This document shows, piece by piece, positions 14,515 through 26,199 of a stretch of DNA of 64,000 nt. Under the pieces are notes generated by a model. The model saw only the letters and a program-made list of their open reading frames with translations. It searched no databases and was not told the DNA's origin. Each line of letters opens with the position of its first letter. The stretch's first letter is position 1. The stretch spans positions 90,080,511-90,144,510 of the forward strand of contig CM068832.1 in assembly GCA_028554795.2 (NCBI GenBank). The letters are read 5' to 3'. Source of the DNA: Sinohyriopsis cumingii (Eukaryota > Mollusca > Bivalvia > Unionida > Unionidae). A program made the translations under genes and the position numbers.

Positions 14515-14965
14515 AAAAATCTTTTACCAGAAATGATTTGCCAACAATTCCATTCATATAGGCCCTTTACTAGAACTTATTTGTAACCATTCCATTCACA
14601 TAGGCCATTTACTAGAAATGATTTGTAAACCATTCCATTCACATAGGCTATTTACTAGAAATGATTTGTAACAATTCCATTCATATAGGCCCTTTACTAG
14701 AAATGATTTGTAAACCATTCCATTCATATAGGCCTTTTACTAGAAATGATTTGTAACAATTCCATTCATATAGGCCCTTTACTAGAAATGATTTGTAAAC
14801 CATTCCATTCATATAGGCCTTTTACTAGAAATGATCTGTAACCATTCCATTCACATAGGCCATTTACTAGAAATGATTTGCAAACCATTCCATTCATATA
14901 GACCATTTACTAGAAATGATTTGTAAACCATTCCATTCATAAAGGTCCTTTACTAGAAATGATAG
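14515..14965. repeat. About 43-bp minisatellite, about ten copies
   Basis: Units contain CTAGAAATGATTTGTAA and CCATTCCATTCATATAGG. It may lie in the E-Syt 3' UTR. Confidence 0.88.
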
Positions 14966-15168
14966 ATGTGTAACATTTAACCTACTTCAAATCCATATCT
15001 ATTTGTTATTTTAGAACATGCCTTGATGACTGGCATTATATACTGTCACATAAAAATACATCATTTTAAAACGTTATGAGGACTGGTATTATAAATTATC
15101 AAATTCAACACTTTAACAGTTGCAAAAGCTTGGAATCAGTGTTCTTTCTCTGTCATGGCTTTAACTTT

Positions 15169-15229
15169 TCAGACATCTGTTTCTATGGAGACTGGTCGCT
15201 GCCCTTTACTCTCTGGCCTCAGATCAAAC
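15169..15229 (-). CDS. ESYT: Extended synaptotagmin terminal exon with ETDV C-terminus
   Basis: The coding part is 61 nt after acceptor ACATAG. It encodes FDLRPESKGQ and RPVSIETDV, then TGA at 15169-15171. WFDL completes C2C as WYDL does in vertebrate E-Syts. The last four residues ETDV are a class I PDZ ligand (x-S/T-x-V). The six exons add up to exactly 900 nt including the stop, which supports the whole model. The 3' UTR continues to lower coordinates. Confidence 0.88.
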
Positions 15230-15539
15230 CTATGTTAGGAAAACAAGAATAGTTTTGTATTGGTTAAGATTTTTAGAAGGTACTAAGGCAACAATAAACA
15301 ATACAAAAGCAGCTTTTGCAATGTGTGCAAACTTGAAGATACATTATCCCAGTGGATGTTGGTAACTTCAAGGCCCCACAAAAACCTGCACATAAAGACA
15401 AAACTCCTGAAACTCCAATATTTCTGTTTTCATTCAAATGAAATTATGTCTGAAATTGTTATTGCCAAGGGAAATGCTTTCAATCACAAACATACAACCT
15501 GACTCCATTAAATGATGTCATAATTGCTGAATATGTTAT

Positions 15540-16245
15540 AACACAGTAATATCACTGTAGTATCTAACATTTACAAATATCCCTAGGGTGTTATAACAAT
15601 GGAGAGCTGTTACAGTATCCAATATTTACATACATCCCTTTCTAAGGGTGTTATAACAATGGAGAGCTGTAGTATCTAACATTTACAAATAATCCCTTTG
15701 TAAAGATGTTTTAACAATGGAGATCTGTTCCAGTATTTAACATTTATACATATCCCTTTCTAAGTGTTCTAACAATGGAGAGCTGTAGTATCTAATGCAG
15801 TATCTAACATTTACACATATCTCTTTCTAAGGTGTTATAACAATGGAGAGCTGTTTCAGTATCTAACATTTACACCTATCTCTTTCTAAGTGCGTTATAA
15901 CATTGGAACGCTGTAGTATCTAACATTTAAAAATTTACACACATCCCTTTCCAAGGGTGATATAACAATGGAAAGCTGTAGTATCTAACATTTAAAAATT
16001 TACACACATCCCTTTCCAAGGGTGTTATAACAACGAAGAACTGTAGTATCTAACATTTGCACATATTCATTTCAAAGGATGCTATAACAATGGAGTGCTG
16101 TAGTATCTAACATTTGCACATATCCATTTCAAAAGGTGTTATAACAATGGAGAGCTGTAATATCTAACATTTTCACATATTCATTTCAATGGGTGTTATA
16201 ACAATGGAGTGTGTAGTATCTAACATTTATACACATTCCTTTCTA
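15540..16245. repeat. About 57-bp imperfect minisatellite, about 12 copies
   Basis: Units contain GTAGTATCTAACATTTACA and GTTATAACAATGGAGAGCTG. It fills most of the last E-Syt intron. Confidence 0.85.
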
Positions 16246-16302
16246 ATATATTAACTTTTTTATAATTTGTTGTTTCTTCCCCAAAATCATTCATCGTCTT
16301 AC

Positions 16303-16449
16303 CATTCAGTTAGGGCTTTGGTCACATCCAGATTTTGCAGGTCTATGACAATCATGCCAATTAAGTCCTGTTTGAATGTGTTGTCATTATTCACTGTTAC
16401 CTCCAAACTACGGCCATTTATTTCTCCTGGAGGAACTTGAAACTCAAAC
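16303..16449 (-). CDS. ESYT: Extended synaptotagmin exon: C-terminal half of C2C
   Basis: A 147-nt exon with acceptor TTACAG and donor GTAAGA. It encodes FEFQVPPGEINGRSLEVTV, then DLIGMIVIDL and VTKALTEW, the last strands of a C2 domain. The third calcium loop reads NNDNTFKQD, where some usual aspartates are Asn, so calcium binding by C2C may be weak, as in E-Syt2/3 (inference). The final Trp codon is split TG|G with the last exon. Confidence 0.93.
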
Positions 16450-16454
16450 CTGTA

Positions 16455-16720
16455 AAGAGTTATTTATACATCCATTTACTGTGGGCACCTGATTGTTTTA
16501 ATATGAGTTTGAGTTATTTATACATCCATTTACTGTGGGCACCTGATTGTTTTAATATGAGTTAGTTACACATCCATTTACTGTGGGCACCTGATTGTTT
16601 TAATATGAGTTCGAGTTATTTATACATCCATTTACTGCAGGCACCTGATGGTTTTAATATGAGTTATTTATACATCCATTTACTGTGGGCACCTGACTGT
16701 TTTAATATGAGTTAGTTATA
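16455..16720. repeat. About 48-bp minisatellite (left part of an interrupted array)
   Basis: Units contain ATACATCCATTTACTGTGGG. The array is interrupted at a TA and resumes at 18767. Confidence 0.9.
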
Positions 16721-18766
16721 CAGTGTGACCCTGCTATAACATGGTAGTTGGGAGCCATAGAACCTGACCGTGTTATAAACCAAACCTTGTCATAAGCAAC
16801 CAGGTCAGTTAACTGAAGAAAATTATGCATGTCCCCAAAAAAAATTGTGGGAGGGATTAGGTAATAAATGCCAGCAGTAAAATACATGCTTCATTGACAC
16901 AGTTACCATCTTAAATCGATGCATATTAAATGAGAAATACATCTGTAGTGAAAACAGTGAAGATGTATATAATAGTTTATTTAGAGAACCACAAATTGGT
17001 ACATATACGTGAATCCTGTTTATATATACATGTCTAATGTATAGCATGAATAGTATCAACACCGTGTACTCACCCGCGAACCTCATCATATACAATGAAT
17101 CCACAATACAAGTGATTCCATCGAAAATATGCACACACACAGAGCTTTAAAATATTCAATAATTTTGTCACAGGTCATATTGGTTTGAATTCAGTGGAAA
17201 AATATAGCACAATCACGTAATGAATGATGAAGCACATTTCCTTTTCAGTACGTCCCAAGTTGGTAAAAGTTAGGCCTAGTTTGCATTTTAGTTAGGCCTA
17301 GTTTGCGTTTTAAGCCTCTGTTGGTAGTGTTCGTAAGCATAAACTTTTTCCCTACAAAAAGAAAGTTTTCACAGCACAGTTAATGTGTTCCAGTCACGTT
17401 GGAAAATGCAAAAATCCATCAGATTCCATCACTTTCATTTAAGTTTGGTACTGACTTCCTTTGATGAAAAGTTTTTTGTTTTTACTGAAAGACTGTAGTC
17501 GGCTTTCTTTGATGAAGGGTACATGCATTATTGAAGTCACCTCTAAAGGACAGCTCTGGAGAACCAAACAAATGCCCATTTCATATTGTGGCAGCAACAT
17601 CAAATAATTGTATTGCATGATTGAGACCGATTTTTTTTTTTTCCATTTACTAAGTAAGTTTTCATAACAATCGGTGTTTCAAAGGTAATCTGTTTCCTTT
17701 GAAACTTCAGCAAACTATTTTATCTGGGTACATTTTTAAAAATGAATTGCCCATCGTTTGGACTATTCTAGTTACTGTCCCTCCATGCCTATTGAATAAA
17801 CCAATAAGATGTATTTTTTTTTTCTTAATTTTTATTTTTACATTTGTGGTAGCAGCATGATGCTGCCTTTCACGCATGTGTCTGAAAATTAACAAAGGGT
17901 CAACTGACGATAGAGATGCAGGTGTTCTGGTTTGATGACAGGGATTATTACAGAAAATGTGAGTGTTCTGAAGGATTAATTCTGAGTGAAAACAAGAGGA
18001 ATTTTACTTATCATCCACAAACGAATGTCAGTCTTTGTAAATATATTAATTACTAGCGAGTGGCTGAAAATCTGATGAAAGATAGATTACAAGATAATAC
18101 CTCGTCCGGTTGACCTCTGTTACCAGAAATGTCAACAAGAAAAAAGCGGATATTTCACAATATACAGTACTCATGCTAGATGTCATGATAAGCGGATTAT
18201 AACATAACGATGCACTGTTTAGATGGATTGTCAATTTGGACAAAGAATGTGTTTATGTAACAACAGATAAATTTCAGTGCATTTTATATCCATTTTGCAG
18301 CTTCCTTTCATGGGGCCTCTGAATTTCTGTACTTCAAACCAATGGTTGTATATAAACGTTTAAACAGCCAACAATGTCGGCAATAAAAAAATTGCCACAT
18401 GGTATATTATGCTGCCAATAAGGAAAAAACAATCCAAGTTTGCAACATTGGCGAAGATCTACACGATCCCAGAATAAATTTTTTATGTTATTTTTCTTAC
18501 TTTTAAGAAGAAAAAAAAATACTTTTTCATGTACAAGAAAAATACATATAAAATTTTAGAAGCCACGCCACGATCGTCTTGTATTATTCATATGCGATCT
18601 CTTACCCAAAATGATAATAAAGTTTTTGCGTTTTTTTCATACCTTTAAGAAAGAATTTTTTTGTGTACAAGAAATATACATGTATATTAAATCTGGGAGC
18701 CACACCACTACCACATTATATCAGAATTTGTGTTATAACGGAGTGCGCTATAGCGGAGTCACACTG
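16721..18766. mobile_element. 2.05-kb TA-flanked DNA transposon (Tc1/mariner-pogo type), non-autonomous
   Basis: The ends are inverted: the left starts CAGTGTGACCCTGCTATAAC and the right, read inward, CAGTGTGACTCCGCTATAGC. Both are flanked by TA (16719-16720 and 18767-18768), the target of Tc1/mariner-like transposases. The flanks are two halves of one minisatellite. No transposase frame is visible inside. A partly duplicated segment occurs near the right end (18490-18600 against 18610-18700). Superfamily assignment rests on TSD and TIR style only. Confidence 0.75.
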
Positions 18767-18845
18767 TACATCCATTACTGCAGGCACCTGATGGTTTTAT
18801 ATGAGTTACTTATACATCCATTTACTGCAGGCACCTGATTGTTTT
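18767..18845. repeat. About 48-bp minisatellite, right part of the interrupted array
   Basis: Continues the 16455-16720 array, with the units here reading TACTGCAGGCACCTGAT. Confidence 0.85.
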
Positions 18846-19140
18846 AATAGTTCATTTAACAGTTCCTCACATGTATTTCATAATCCAGTCTTATTTAACA
18901 TCTCTACACTGTTATTTCATAATCCAGCTTTATTTAACTCTTTCTTTATTTAACACCTTCTTACCTGAATATTATAATACAGTCTTATGTAACATCTCCT
19001 ATCCTGTATTATTCAGCCTTATTTAACACTTCCTTACCTGAATTTTTCACAATCCAGCTTTATTTCAAACCTTATTATCTGTAATTCATAATCCAGTCTT
19101 ATTTAACACATCCATACCTGTATTTCATTATCCTAATCCA
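18846..19140. repeat. Degenerate 45-50-bp tandem repeat
   Basis: Repeats of TTATTTAACA, a TACCTG segment and CATAATCCAG, about six diverged copies. Confidence 0.7.
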
Positions 19141-19508
19141 ATAAATGGGTTGTTATTTTTTTTATTTTTATTATTATTATTAGATTTCATACATGTAAAA
19201 CCTTTTTCCATTTGTTGTAAACTTGCATTCTATAAGATCTGAACTATAAATTGTCACTAAGCTACATTATCTAGCAATACAAAATGAAACAATTCTACAG
19301 GCAAACTGTCAAAAAGTGCTGTCAAGCAATGACAAATACATATTAACAAATCTGTCAGAGTGACAACAGTGTGTTTTCCTGTTTGGGGATTAACCTCTTT
19401 TTACTTTTGCACTGAGGATGACTTGGCAACTATTAATCTATAATGAGAAAGAAAAGAAAAAACCCATTACATAAATTTAATTACATGGTAAATGAAAAAT
19501 ACATTAGG

Positions 19509-19767
19509 TTGTTGTTGTTGTTGTTGTTGTAGGGCTTAACACTATTTCTCAGCACATGACAGGCTATACATGGCAGCCAGTAGTGGTGGAAGAAGAACCC
19601 AGGTGAACCCTGGGAGGACCCTCTGATCCACAGAAAACTACTGGCAAGCTTTCTCATGTATCCATATTGGCCAAACCCAAGACTCAAACAAATATAGACT
19701 GGTGAGATGGCAGTGATCCATAACGGTGAGTGCTTTAGATTACTTGGCAACCTGGGACCCCCAAGCC
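19509..19767 (-). mobile_element. tRNA-derived SINE with CAA-repeat tail (minus-strand copy)
   Basis: The reverse complement of this segment matches the SINE at 23704-23946 over its length, ending in (CAA)n, seen here as TTGTTGTTG at 19509-19528. It is more diverged than the other copy, especially in its tRNA-like head. It sits between local repeats of TAAATGTAATTACA type, so a target duplication cannot be separated from them. Confidence 0.8.
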
Positions 19768-19904
19768 CAAATGTAATTACACAGTAAACAAAAAATACAC
19801 TATGTAAATGTGATTACATAGTAAACAAAATAAACATTATGTACACTAAGTACAAGGCAAATGATAGTAACCTGTTTGAAACTGGCCAAAAATTTTCAGA
19901 TTCT

Positions 19905-20500
19905 GCTCTAGTGACCTAAACTGTATCATGATTTAAAACTACTGCTCCAGTGACCTGTATTGTGTTTTGTGATGTAAAACTACTGCTTCAGTGACCTGTT
20001 TTGTGTTGTGATGTAAAACTACTGCTCCAGTGACCTGTATCGTATTGTGATTTAAAACTACTGCTCCAGTGACCTGTATTGTGTTTTGTGATGTAAAACT
20101 ACTGCTCCAGTGGCCTGTATTGTGTTTTGTGATGTGAAAATACTGCTCCAGTGACCTGTATTGTATTGTGATTTAAAACTACTGCTCCAGTGACCTGTAT
20201 TCTGTTGTGATGTAAAACTACTGCTCCACTTACCTGAATTGTGTTGTGATGTAAAACTACTGCTCCAGTGACCTGTATTGTGTTTTGTGATGTAAAACTA
20301 CTGCTCCAGTGGCCTGTATTGTGTTGTGATGTAAAAATACTGCTCCAGTGACCTGTATTGTGTTTTGTGATTTAAAACTACTGCTCCAGTGACCTGTATT
20401 CTGTTGTGATGTAAAACTACTGCTCCATTGACCTGTGTTGTGTTGTGATTTAAAACTACTGCTCCAGTGACCTGTATTGTGTTGTGATGTAAAACAACAA
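19905..20500. repeat. About 43-bp minisatellite, about 14 copies
   Basis: Units contain ACTACTGCTCCAGTGACCTG. Confidence 0.9.
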
Positions 20501-20929
20501 GAACTAATATGCATCACCCGCCTTTGCTATCCTACGGCTGTTTCTTGACCATATGAATTTTATAAATGATCTAAAGTTTCTTGACTTCATGATTCCAGTA
20601 AAATATGGACATAAAATCTTAAATAAATCTGACCTCATCTAAAAAACCACAGAGAATGTATGGTAGGCTTCCACAGAAATATGGCATACACTATGCAGAC
20701 CACCTGTCACAAATATGAATTTGGATCCTCATTTATATCAATTATAAACAAATACCACTTTTCAAAAGTTAAATACTCTGACATGCAATAAGCTAACATA
20801 TTTAAACTCAAAACAAATACAGATTCCATGCAAATCTATATCAATGAGAGACAATTTCATGCAAATCTATATCAATGAGAGACGATTTCATGCAAATCAA
20901 TATCCATGAGAGACATCCCGAGAACTTAC
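20501..20929. other. Intron DNA, no further gene
   Basis: Two and a half copies of a short repeat with TTTCATGCAAATC (20828-20910) precede the C2C exon. Confidence 0.5.
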
Positions 20930-21064
20930 GTTTCATCATAGATGGGATCAAGGTTGTCCTTGATGACTTTGGTCTTACGCTTGCCCTTGCTGGACTTGTC
21001 AGGTAAAAGGTATAACTTGACATATGGGTCTGAGAAATGATCTCTGTCCATGGCTGGCAAACCC
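20930..21064 (-). CDS. ESYT: Extended synaptotagmin exon: core of C2C domain
   Basis: A 135-nt exon with acceptor TTCCAG and donor GTAAGT. It encodes [19 protein letters not shown], the calcium-loop-1/SDPY core, then a polybasic strand [11 protein letters not shown] and NLDPIYDET. The basic cluster corresponds to the plasma-membrane PI(4,5)P2-binding face known for E-Syt C2C. Splice phases on both sides agree with the neighbouring exons. Confidence 0.93.
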
Positions 21065-21184
21065 CTGGAATAAACAGATAATTATTAAATTCCACATTTA
21101 TCACATGATGTTATCATTAATAAACCTTTCACAACCTTCAATTTGAGTACCGTTGGAAATACTAGGAGCTTATCAAGAATGAGA

Positions 21185-21725
21185 CCAAGAGTGTAAAGCA
21201 TAACTGACAGCAGTGTCATACAAAGCTACTGCCTGAAGTAGTGTGATACAAATCTATTGCCTGACAGCAGTGTGATACAAAGCTATTGCCTGACAGTAGT
21301 GTGATACAAAGCTATTGCTTGACAGTAGTGTGATACAAAGCTATTGCCTGACAGTAGTGTGATACAAAGTTACTGCCTGACAGTAGTGTGACACAAAGCT
21401 ATTGCCTGACAGCAGTTTGATACAAAGCTTTTGCCTGACAGCAGTGTGACACAAAGCTTTTGCCTGACAGTAGTGTGATAGAAAGCTTTTGCCTGACAGC
21501 AATGATACAATGCTATTGCCTAACAGCAAGATAAAAAGCTAATACCTGACAGCAGTGTGATAAAAATATATTGCATGACAGAAGTGTGATATAAAGCTAC
21601 TGCCTGCTGGCAATGTGATACAATGCTACTGTCTGACAGCAGTGTGGTACAAATCTACTGCCTGCTGGCAATGTGATACAGAGCTACTACCTGACATCAG
21701 TGTGGTACAATGCTTCTGCCTTGTT
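21185..21725. repeat. About 29-bp minisatellite, about 18 copies
   Basis: Units contain GACAGCAGTGTGATACAAAG. It lies about 120 bp inside the long intron next to the C2C exon. Confidence 0.9.
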
Positions 21726-21914
21726 CTTAACAATGTTTGGTAGCTAGGTGTTTGTCAATTTGTGCTGTATATACAAAGAGATCTGCAACTCCCCATAAGT
21801 CATTATATAAGTGATTTATTTATTAATCTATTTCCCTGTATTATATTTCATTTAATTTAAGAATAAAATCATATATTTTACTTAGTTACTAAATTGCATA
21901 TCATTGCTTTGTAT

Positions 21915-23295
21915 GACATTTTATCAAGTGGGTGGATGAGCTAAACACTCAGGTCCATACAAAGTACGATACTGCCAAGTGGGATGATGAGCCAAACACT
22001 CAGAATGACACAAAATATGACACTGTCAAGTGGGAAGATGAGCTAAACACTCAGGTCCATACAAAATATGACACATTGTCAAGCATAAAGATGAGCAAAA
22101 CACTCAGGTCCATACAAAATATGACATTGTCAAGTGGGAGGATGAGTTAAACACTCAGGTCCATACAAAATATGACACTGTCAAGTGGGAGGATGAGCTA
22201 AACACTCTGGTCCATACAAAATATGACACTGTCAAGTGGGAGGATGAGCTAAACGCTCAGGTCCATACAAAATATGACACTGTCAAGTGGGAGGATGAGC
22301 TAAACGCTCAGGTCCATACAAAATATGACACTGTCAAGTGGGAGGATGAGCTAAACGCTCAGGTCCATACAAAATATGACACTGTCAAGTGGGAGGATGA
22401 GCTAAACGCTCAGGTCCATACAAAATATGACACTGTCAAGTGGGAGGATGAGCTAAACACTCAGATCCATACAAAATACGACACTGTCAAGTGGGAGGAT
22501 GAGCTAAACACTCAGATTGACACAAAATACGACACTGTCAAGTGGGAGGATGAGCTAAACACTCAGATTGACACAAAATACGACACTGTCAAGTGGGAGG
22601 ATGAGCTAAACACTCAGGTCCATACAAAATACGACATTGTCAAGTGGGAGGATGTGCTAAACACTCAGGTCCATACAAAATATGATACTGTCAAGCAAAA
22701 TGTTGAGCTATATGTGCAAAACCATACAAAATATGACACACTGTCAAGCATAAAGATGAGCTAAACACTCAGGTCCATACAAAATATGATACTGTCAAGC
22801 AAAATGTTGAGCTATATGCACAGGACCATACAAAATATGACACACTCTCAAGCATAAAGATGAGCTAAACACTCAGGTCCATACAAAATATGATACTGTC
22901 AAGTGGGACGATGAGCTAAACACTCAGGTCCATACAAAATATGACACTGTCAAGTGGGAGGATGAGCTAAACACTCAGGTCCATACAAAATATGACACTG
23001 TCAAGTGGGAGGATGAGCTAAACACTCAGATCCATACAAAATATGACAACGAATTGGGAGGATGAGCTAAACACTCAGGTTCATACAAAATATGACACTG
23101 TCAAGTGGAAGGATGAGCTAAACACTCAGGTCCATACAAAATATGACACTGTCAAGTGGGAGGATGAGCTAAACACTCAGATCCATATAAAATATGACAC
23201 TGTCAAGTGGGAGGATGAGCTAAACACTCAGATCCATACAAAATATGACACACTGTCAAGAAGAAAGATGAGCTAAATGCTGAGGACCATACAAA
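21915..23295. repeat. 51-bp minisatellite, about 27 copies
   Basis: Units contain GATGAGCTAAACACTCAGGT; 51 is divisible by three, giving partial open frames that I reject as genes. Confidence 0.92.
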
Positions 23296-23686
23296 ATATT
23301 GCCAACTGTAAATGCCATGAATGATCACTTTTCCATTCAAACAGTTTTATTTCTTTATCATGTTTATATTTCAAACTAGCTGATGTATGTTCTTCCTTAA
23401 GAACTGATATAAAATCCAACTTTATTGCAGCAAATGGCTTTGATTTTTCTCACTGTGGTAGACATATTGGTTGTTTGATTGGCACAATTTCATTTGAGAC
23501 CAACTAAACACCATACTGTAACAGTGAAAACACCATGTTTAAATACCTTCCATTCAGGTGGATTAGTGGTAACAATATTTTCAAAATGTCAGCTGTAGCA
23601 GCCATATTGGCTTTCAGATTGGTACCATGATCATTTAGAAGCAGCTAGACATAACAAGAAATCTATCAGCGAAAAGCCCATCCTGT
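23296..23686. other. Intron DNA, possible diverged interspersed repeat
   Basis: A segment around AAAATGTCAGCTGTAGC recurs in diverged form at about 24060-24220 (AAGATGGCCACTGTG). No gene. Confidence 0.4.
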
Positions 23687-23703
23687 ATAGTCATCCATTC
23701 AGG

Positions 23704-23946
23704 GGCCCCAAGTGGCCGAGTGGTCTAAAGCGCTCTCCGTTATGGATCACTGCTATCTCACCTCTGTCTGCATGGGTTTGAGTCTTGGATTTGGCCAATG
23801 TGGGTATGTGAGAAAGCTTGCCAGTAGCTTCTCGAGGGTCAGTGGTTCTTTCTGGGGATTTATCGGGTTCTTCCTCCACCATTAATACTGGCCACCATGT
23901 ACAGCAGATTGTGTGCTGAAAAATGGTGTTAAACCCTACAACAACA
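23704..23946 (+). mobile_element. tRNA-derived SINE with CAA tail and 17-bp target duplication
   Basis: The head has an A box TGGCCGAGTGG and B box GGTTTGAGTC, as in Ser/Leu-type tRNAs. The body ends AAACCCTACAACAACAA. Flanks are perfect direct repeats ATAGTCATCCATTCAGG (23687-23703 and 23947-23963), a signature of LINE-driven insertion. It is not a working tRNA gene, because the 3' acceptor stem is missing and a long body follows. Confidence 0.9.
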
Positions 23947-23963
23947 ATAGTCATCCATTCAGG

Positions 23964-24858
23964 AAGAGTACTGGTAACAAGATATGTAAAATGCTACTGT
24001 GATTAGCAAGACATTATAAGTATTTAAACTAGTTAAAACCCTGTGACTTTCTGTTCAGAAGGATCAGCAAAAACAAGCTCTTCAATATAGTTGCTGTGGT
24101 GGCCATACTGGATGTTAGATCAGCACCTATTTATTCAGGACCAACCATAAAAAGTTTCCAAAGAAAAGAGCATGCTGACCTGACCTTCCATTCTGTAGTG
24201 ATAAAAACATTTTCAAGATGGCCACTGTGTTGACTTTATTGATGTTCAATCAACATCATTTTTATTATTGATCAGTACACCTTGAGATGAATCTGCATGG
24301 AAAGTTTCTTGGTAATTCACCAAAAGGTTTTTGAGGAGCAGTGACAACACTGATGCTAACAGATGGACATACATATAACAGACAACATGCCATTACTTAA
24401 GCTCTTCTGGTCTATGACAAGTAAAGCTGCAAATACTGTGGAAGCTTGTGATTAGACATATGTAGGTAATGAATTTAGTATTTACAGCAATCCTTCAAAA
24501 ACTGTGGGACTAGCTGCACCAACAGGATCATGTCATACACTGCATTAAGCAATAAGACATGAAGGGCAATAACTCTACCAGATAAAAAAGGTAATATCTT
24601 GAACAAATAGGATCTAACAAAGTGATTTGTCAATGTGTGCATCTTCTGGCAATCCAAGACAGGAGGCCCAAGTGGACCTGACAGTCCTTGCTGGGTAGTT
24701 GATGTTTATCAGCTTGATAATGCAAAGTCATACATGTATTGCAAATGTTGAGGTGAAAGAAAAGCTTGCAGCACTAAACTGCTAGCTAATTTGTTAATGT
24801 TAATGTCTTTACCTTCATGTTTGTATGTATGTATGTATGTATGTATGTATGTATGCTA
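23964..24858. other. Intron DNA, no gene recognised
   Basis: Contains the diverged repeat mentioned for 23296-23686 and a (TATG)n microsatellite at about 24822-24855. Confidence 0.5.
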
Positions 24859-25940
24859 AGCTGACAACCATCATGATTTTGGTGTGAAGTTCATGACTTT
24901 TTTCAGTGATTCACGGATTCACGCTGCAAGCAAAAAATTCACAAATTCTCAATTATTTAAAATCTTTAATAAAATAACCCTTTTCCCATTAAGTGCTAGT
25001 CATGATATAGGCAGTTGCCAAAACGGTCCGTCATGATATTAGTAGAACTACAGTCAATTGGTACAGTTGGCCCAGTAGCAAGCATTTTAGCCTATTTTAA
25101 TCTATATGTATAAGAGTAGTTTTACAAATGCTTTTGAGAGAAATTGGGGCCTAATCATAATTTTGCTCTGTGCATGTGTCACCAACACAGATCTGAATTA
25201 CTCTTTGGTATCAAGTAAGATCTTGAAAATGGCTTCACCAAGGAAAAAGAAAAGTATTGCTAAAAAGTGAAGTTTAATTTGGAATATACCAAAAACTGGC
25301 CATGCATTCTGCCATTAAACACAGGAATATTTTAAACCATCGATGGAAGAGCTGCAAGCTACAAATGCTGAAGCGTTATTTGTGAGTTTTCTTGTTGAAC
25401 ACAATCTACCTTTATCAGCTGGAGACCGTGCTAAACATTTGTTCTGACAAATGTTCCCGGTCTCGAAGATTACTTCAAAATTTTCCTGTCGAAGAACCAA
25501 AAGTGATGCAGCTCCTGTACATTCCACACAGCGACAGTGACAGTGAAAGAGGATTTTCTCTAGTGAGGAAAAATAAGACAGACTTTAGGGCCTCCTTAGG
25601 TGCAGAAAATTTGTCAGCAATTTTAGTCACCAAGATCAACCAGCAGGCAACATGTCTGAACTGTTTTGAAAACAAATTTACGATCAAGCAGATGAAAAAG
25701 TTCAAGTCTGAAACAGTATCATGCCTTGATAAATAACCACAAGAACAAGTGAAGTTTATGAATAGCATAATAAATATAAACGCAGATATATTTCTGCATA
25801 TATGTAGTGTCTTAGTTTTATATTGCGATCTTGATAGAGTGGATAGAGTTATTGTCATGGTATTTTTCACTAATTCATGTCCAAATTCACTAATTTGTAT
25901 CCCTATTTTCACTAATTGTGAGCCTGGAAGGTTGGCAGCT
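24859..25940 (+). mobile_element. Decayed hAT transposon relic
   Basis: Short inverted ends AGCTGACAACC (24859-24869) and, inverted, AGCTGCCAACC (25930-25940) bound about 1.1 kb. Inside are remnants of a hAT transposase: an N-terminal piece FLVEHNLPLSAGDR (frame 25370-25444) and a C-terminal hATC dimerisation piece SERGFSLVRKNKTDFR (about 25530-25580). They are in different frames, with stops and a large internal deletion. The target duplication is obscured by flanking microsatellites. Confidence 0.65.
25370..25736 (+). pseudogene. hAT transposase fragments
   Basis: The N-terminal fragment and the C-terminal hATC-like fragment (last in-frame stop at 25734-25736) are joined after loss of the catalytic centre. 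Not functional. Confidence 0.65.
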
Positions 25941-26199
25941 ATGTACACACACACACACACATACATAGAGTGAATATTGTTTCTTTAATTCTTGGATGGG
26001 TTTTCTTAGTTACAACATACAAGTTTAACATCTCCACTCAAATTCCTAATTCCTTATTCTAAAAATAGTTGTTACAGCATTTAACCAAAGCCAGATAAAC
26101 AACTGTGGTTGTTTAAATATGAAATAACAAAGGCACCAGATAGCATAAGGACCACACAAAGGCATAGCAAAGGTTCCTGGTAATAAAGGCATGAAAATC

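Noticed and set aside
23704..23790. Functional tRNA gene at the A and B boxes
   Set aside because: No matching acceptor stem, and the sequence continues into a SINE body with a CAA tail and target duplication.
25475..25966. 163-residue minus-strand frame
   Set aside because: Antisense to the hAT relic, which shows family motifs on the plus strand.
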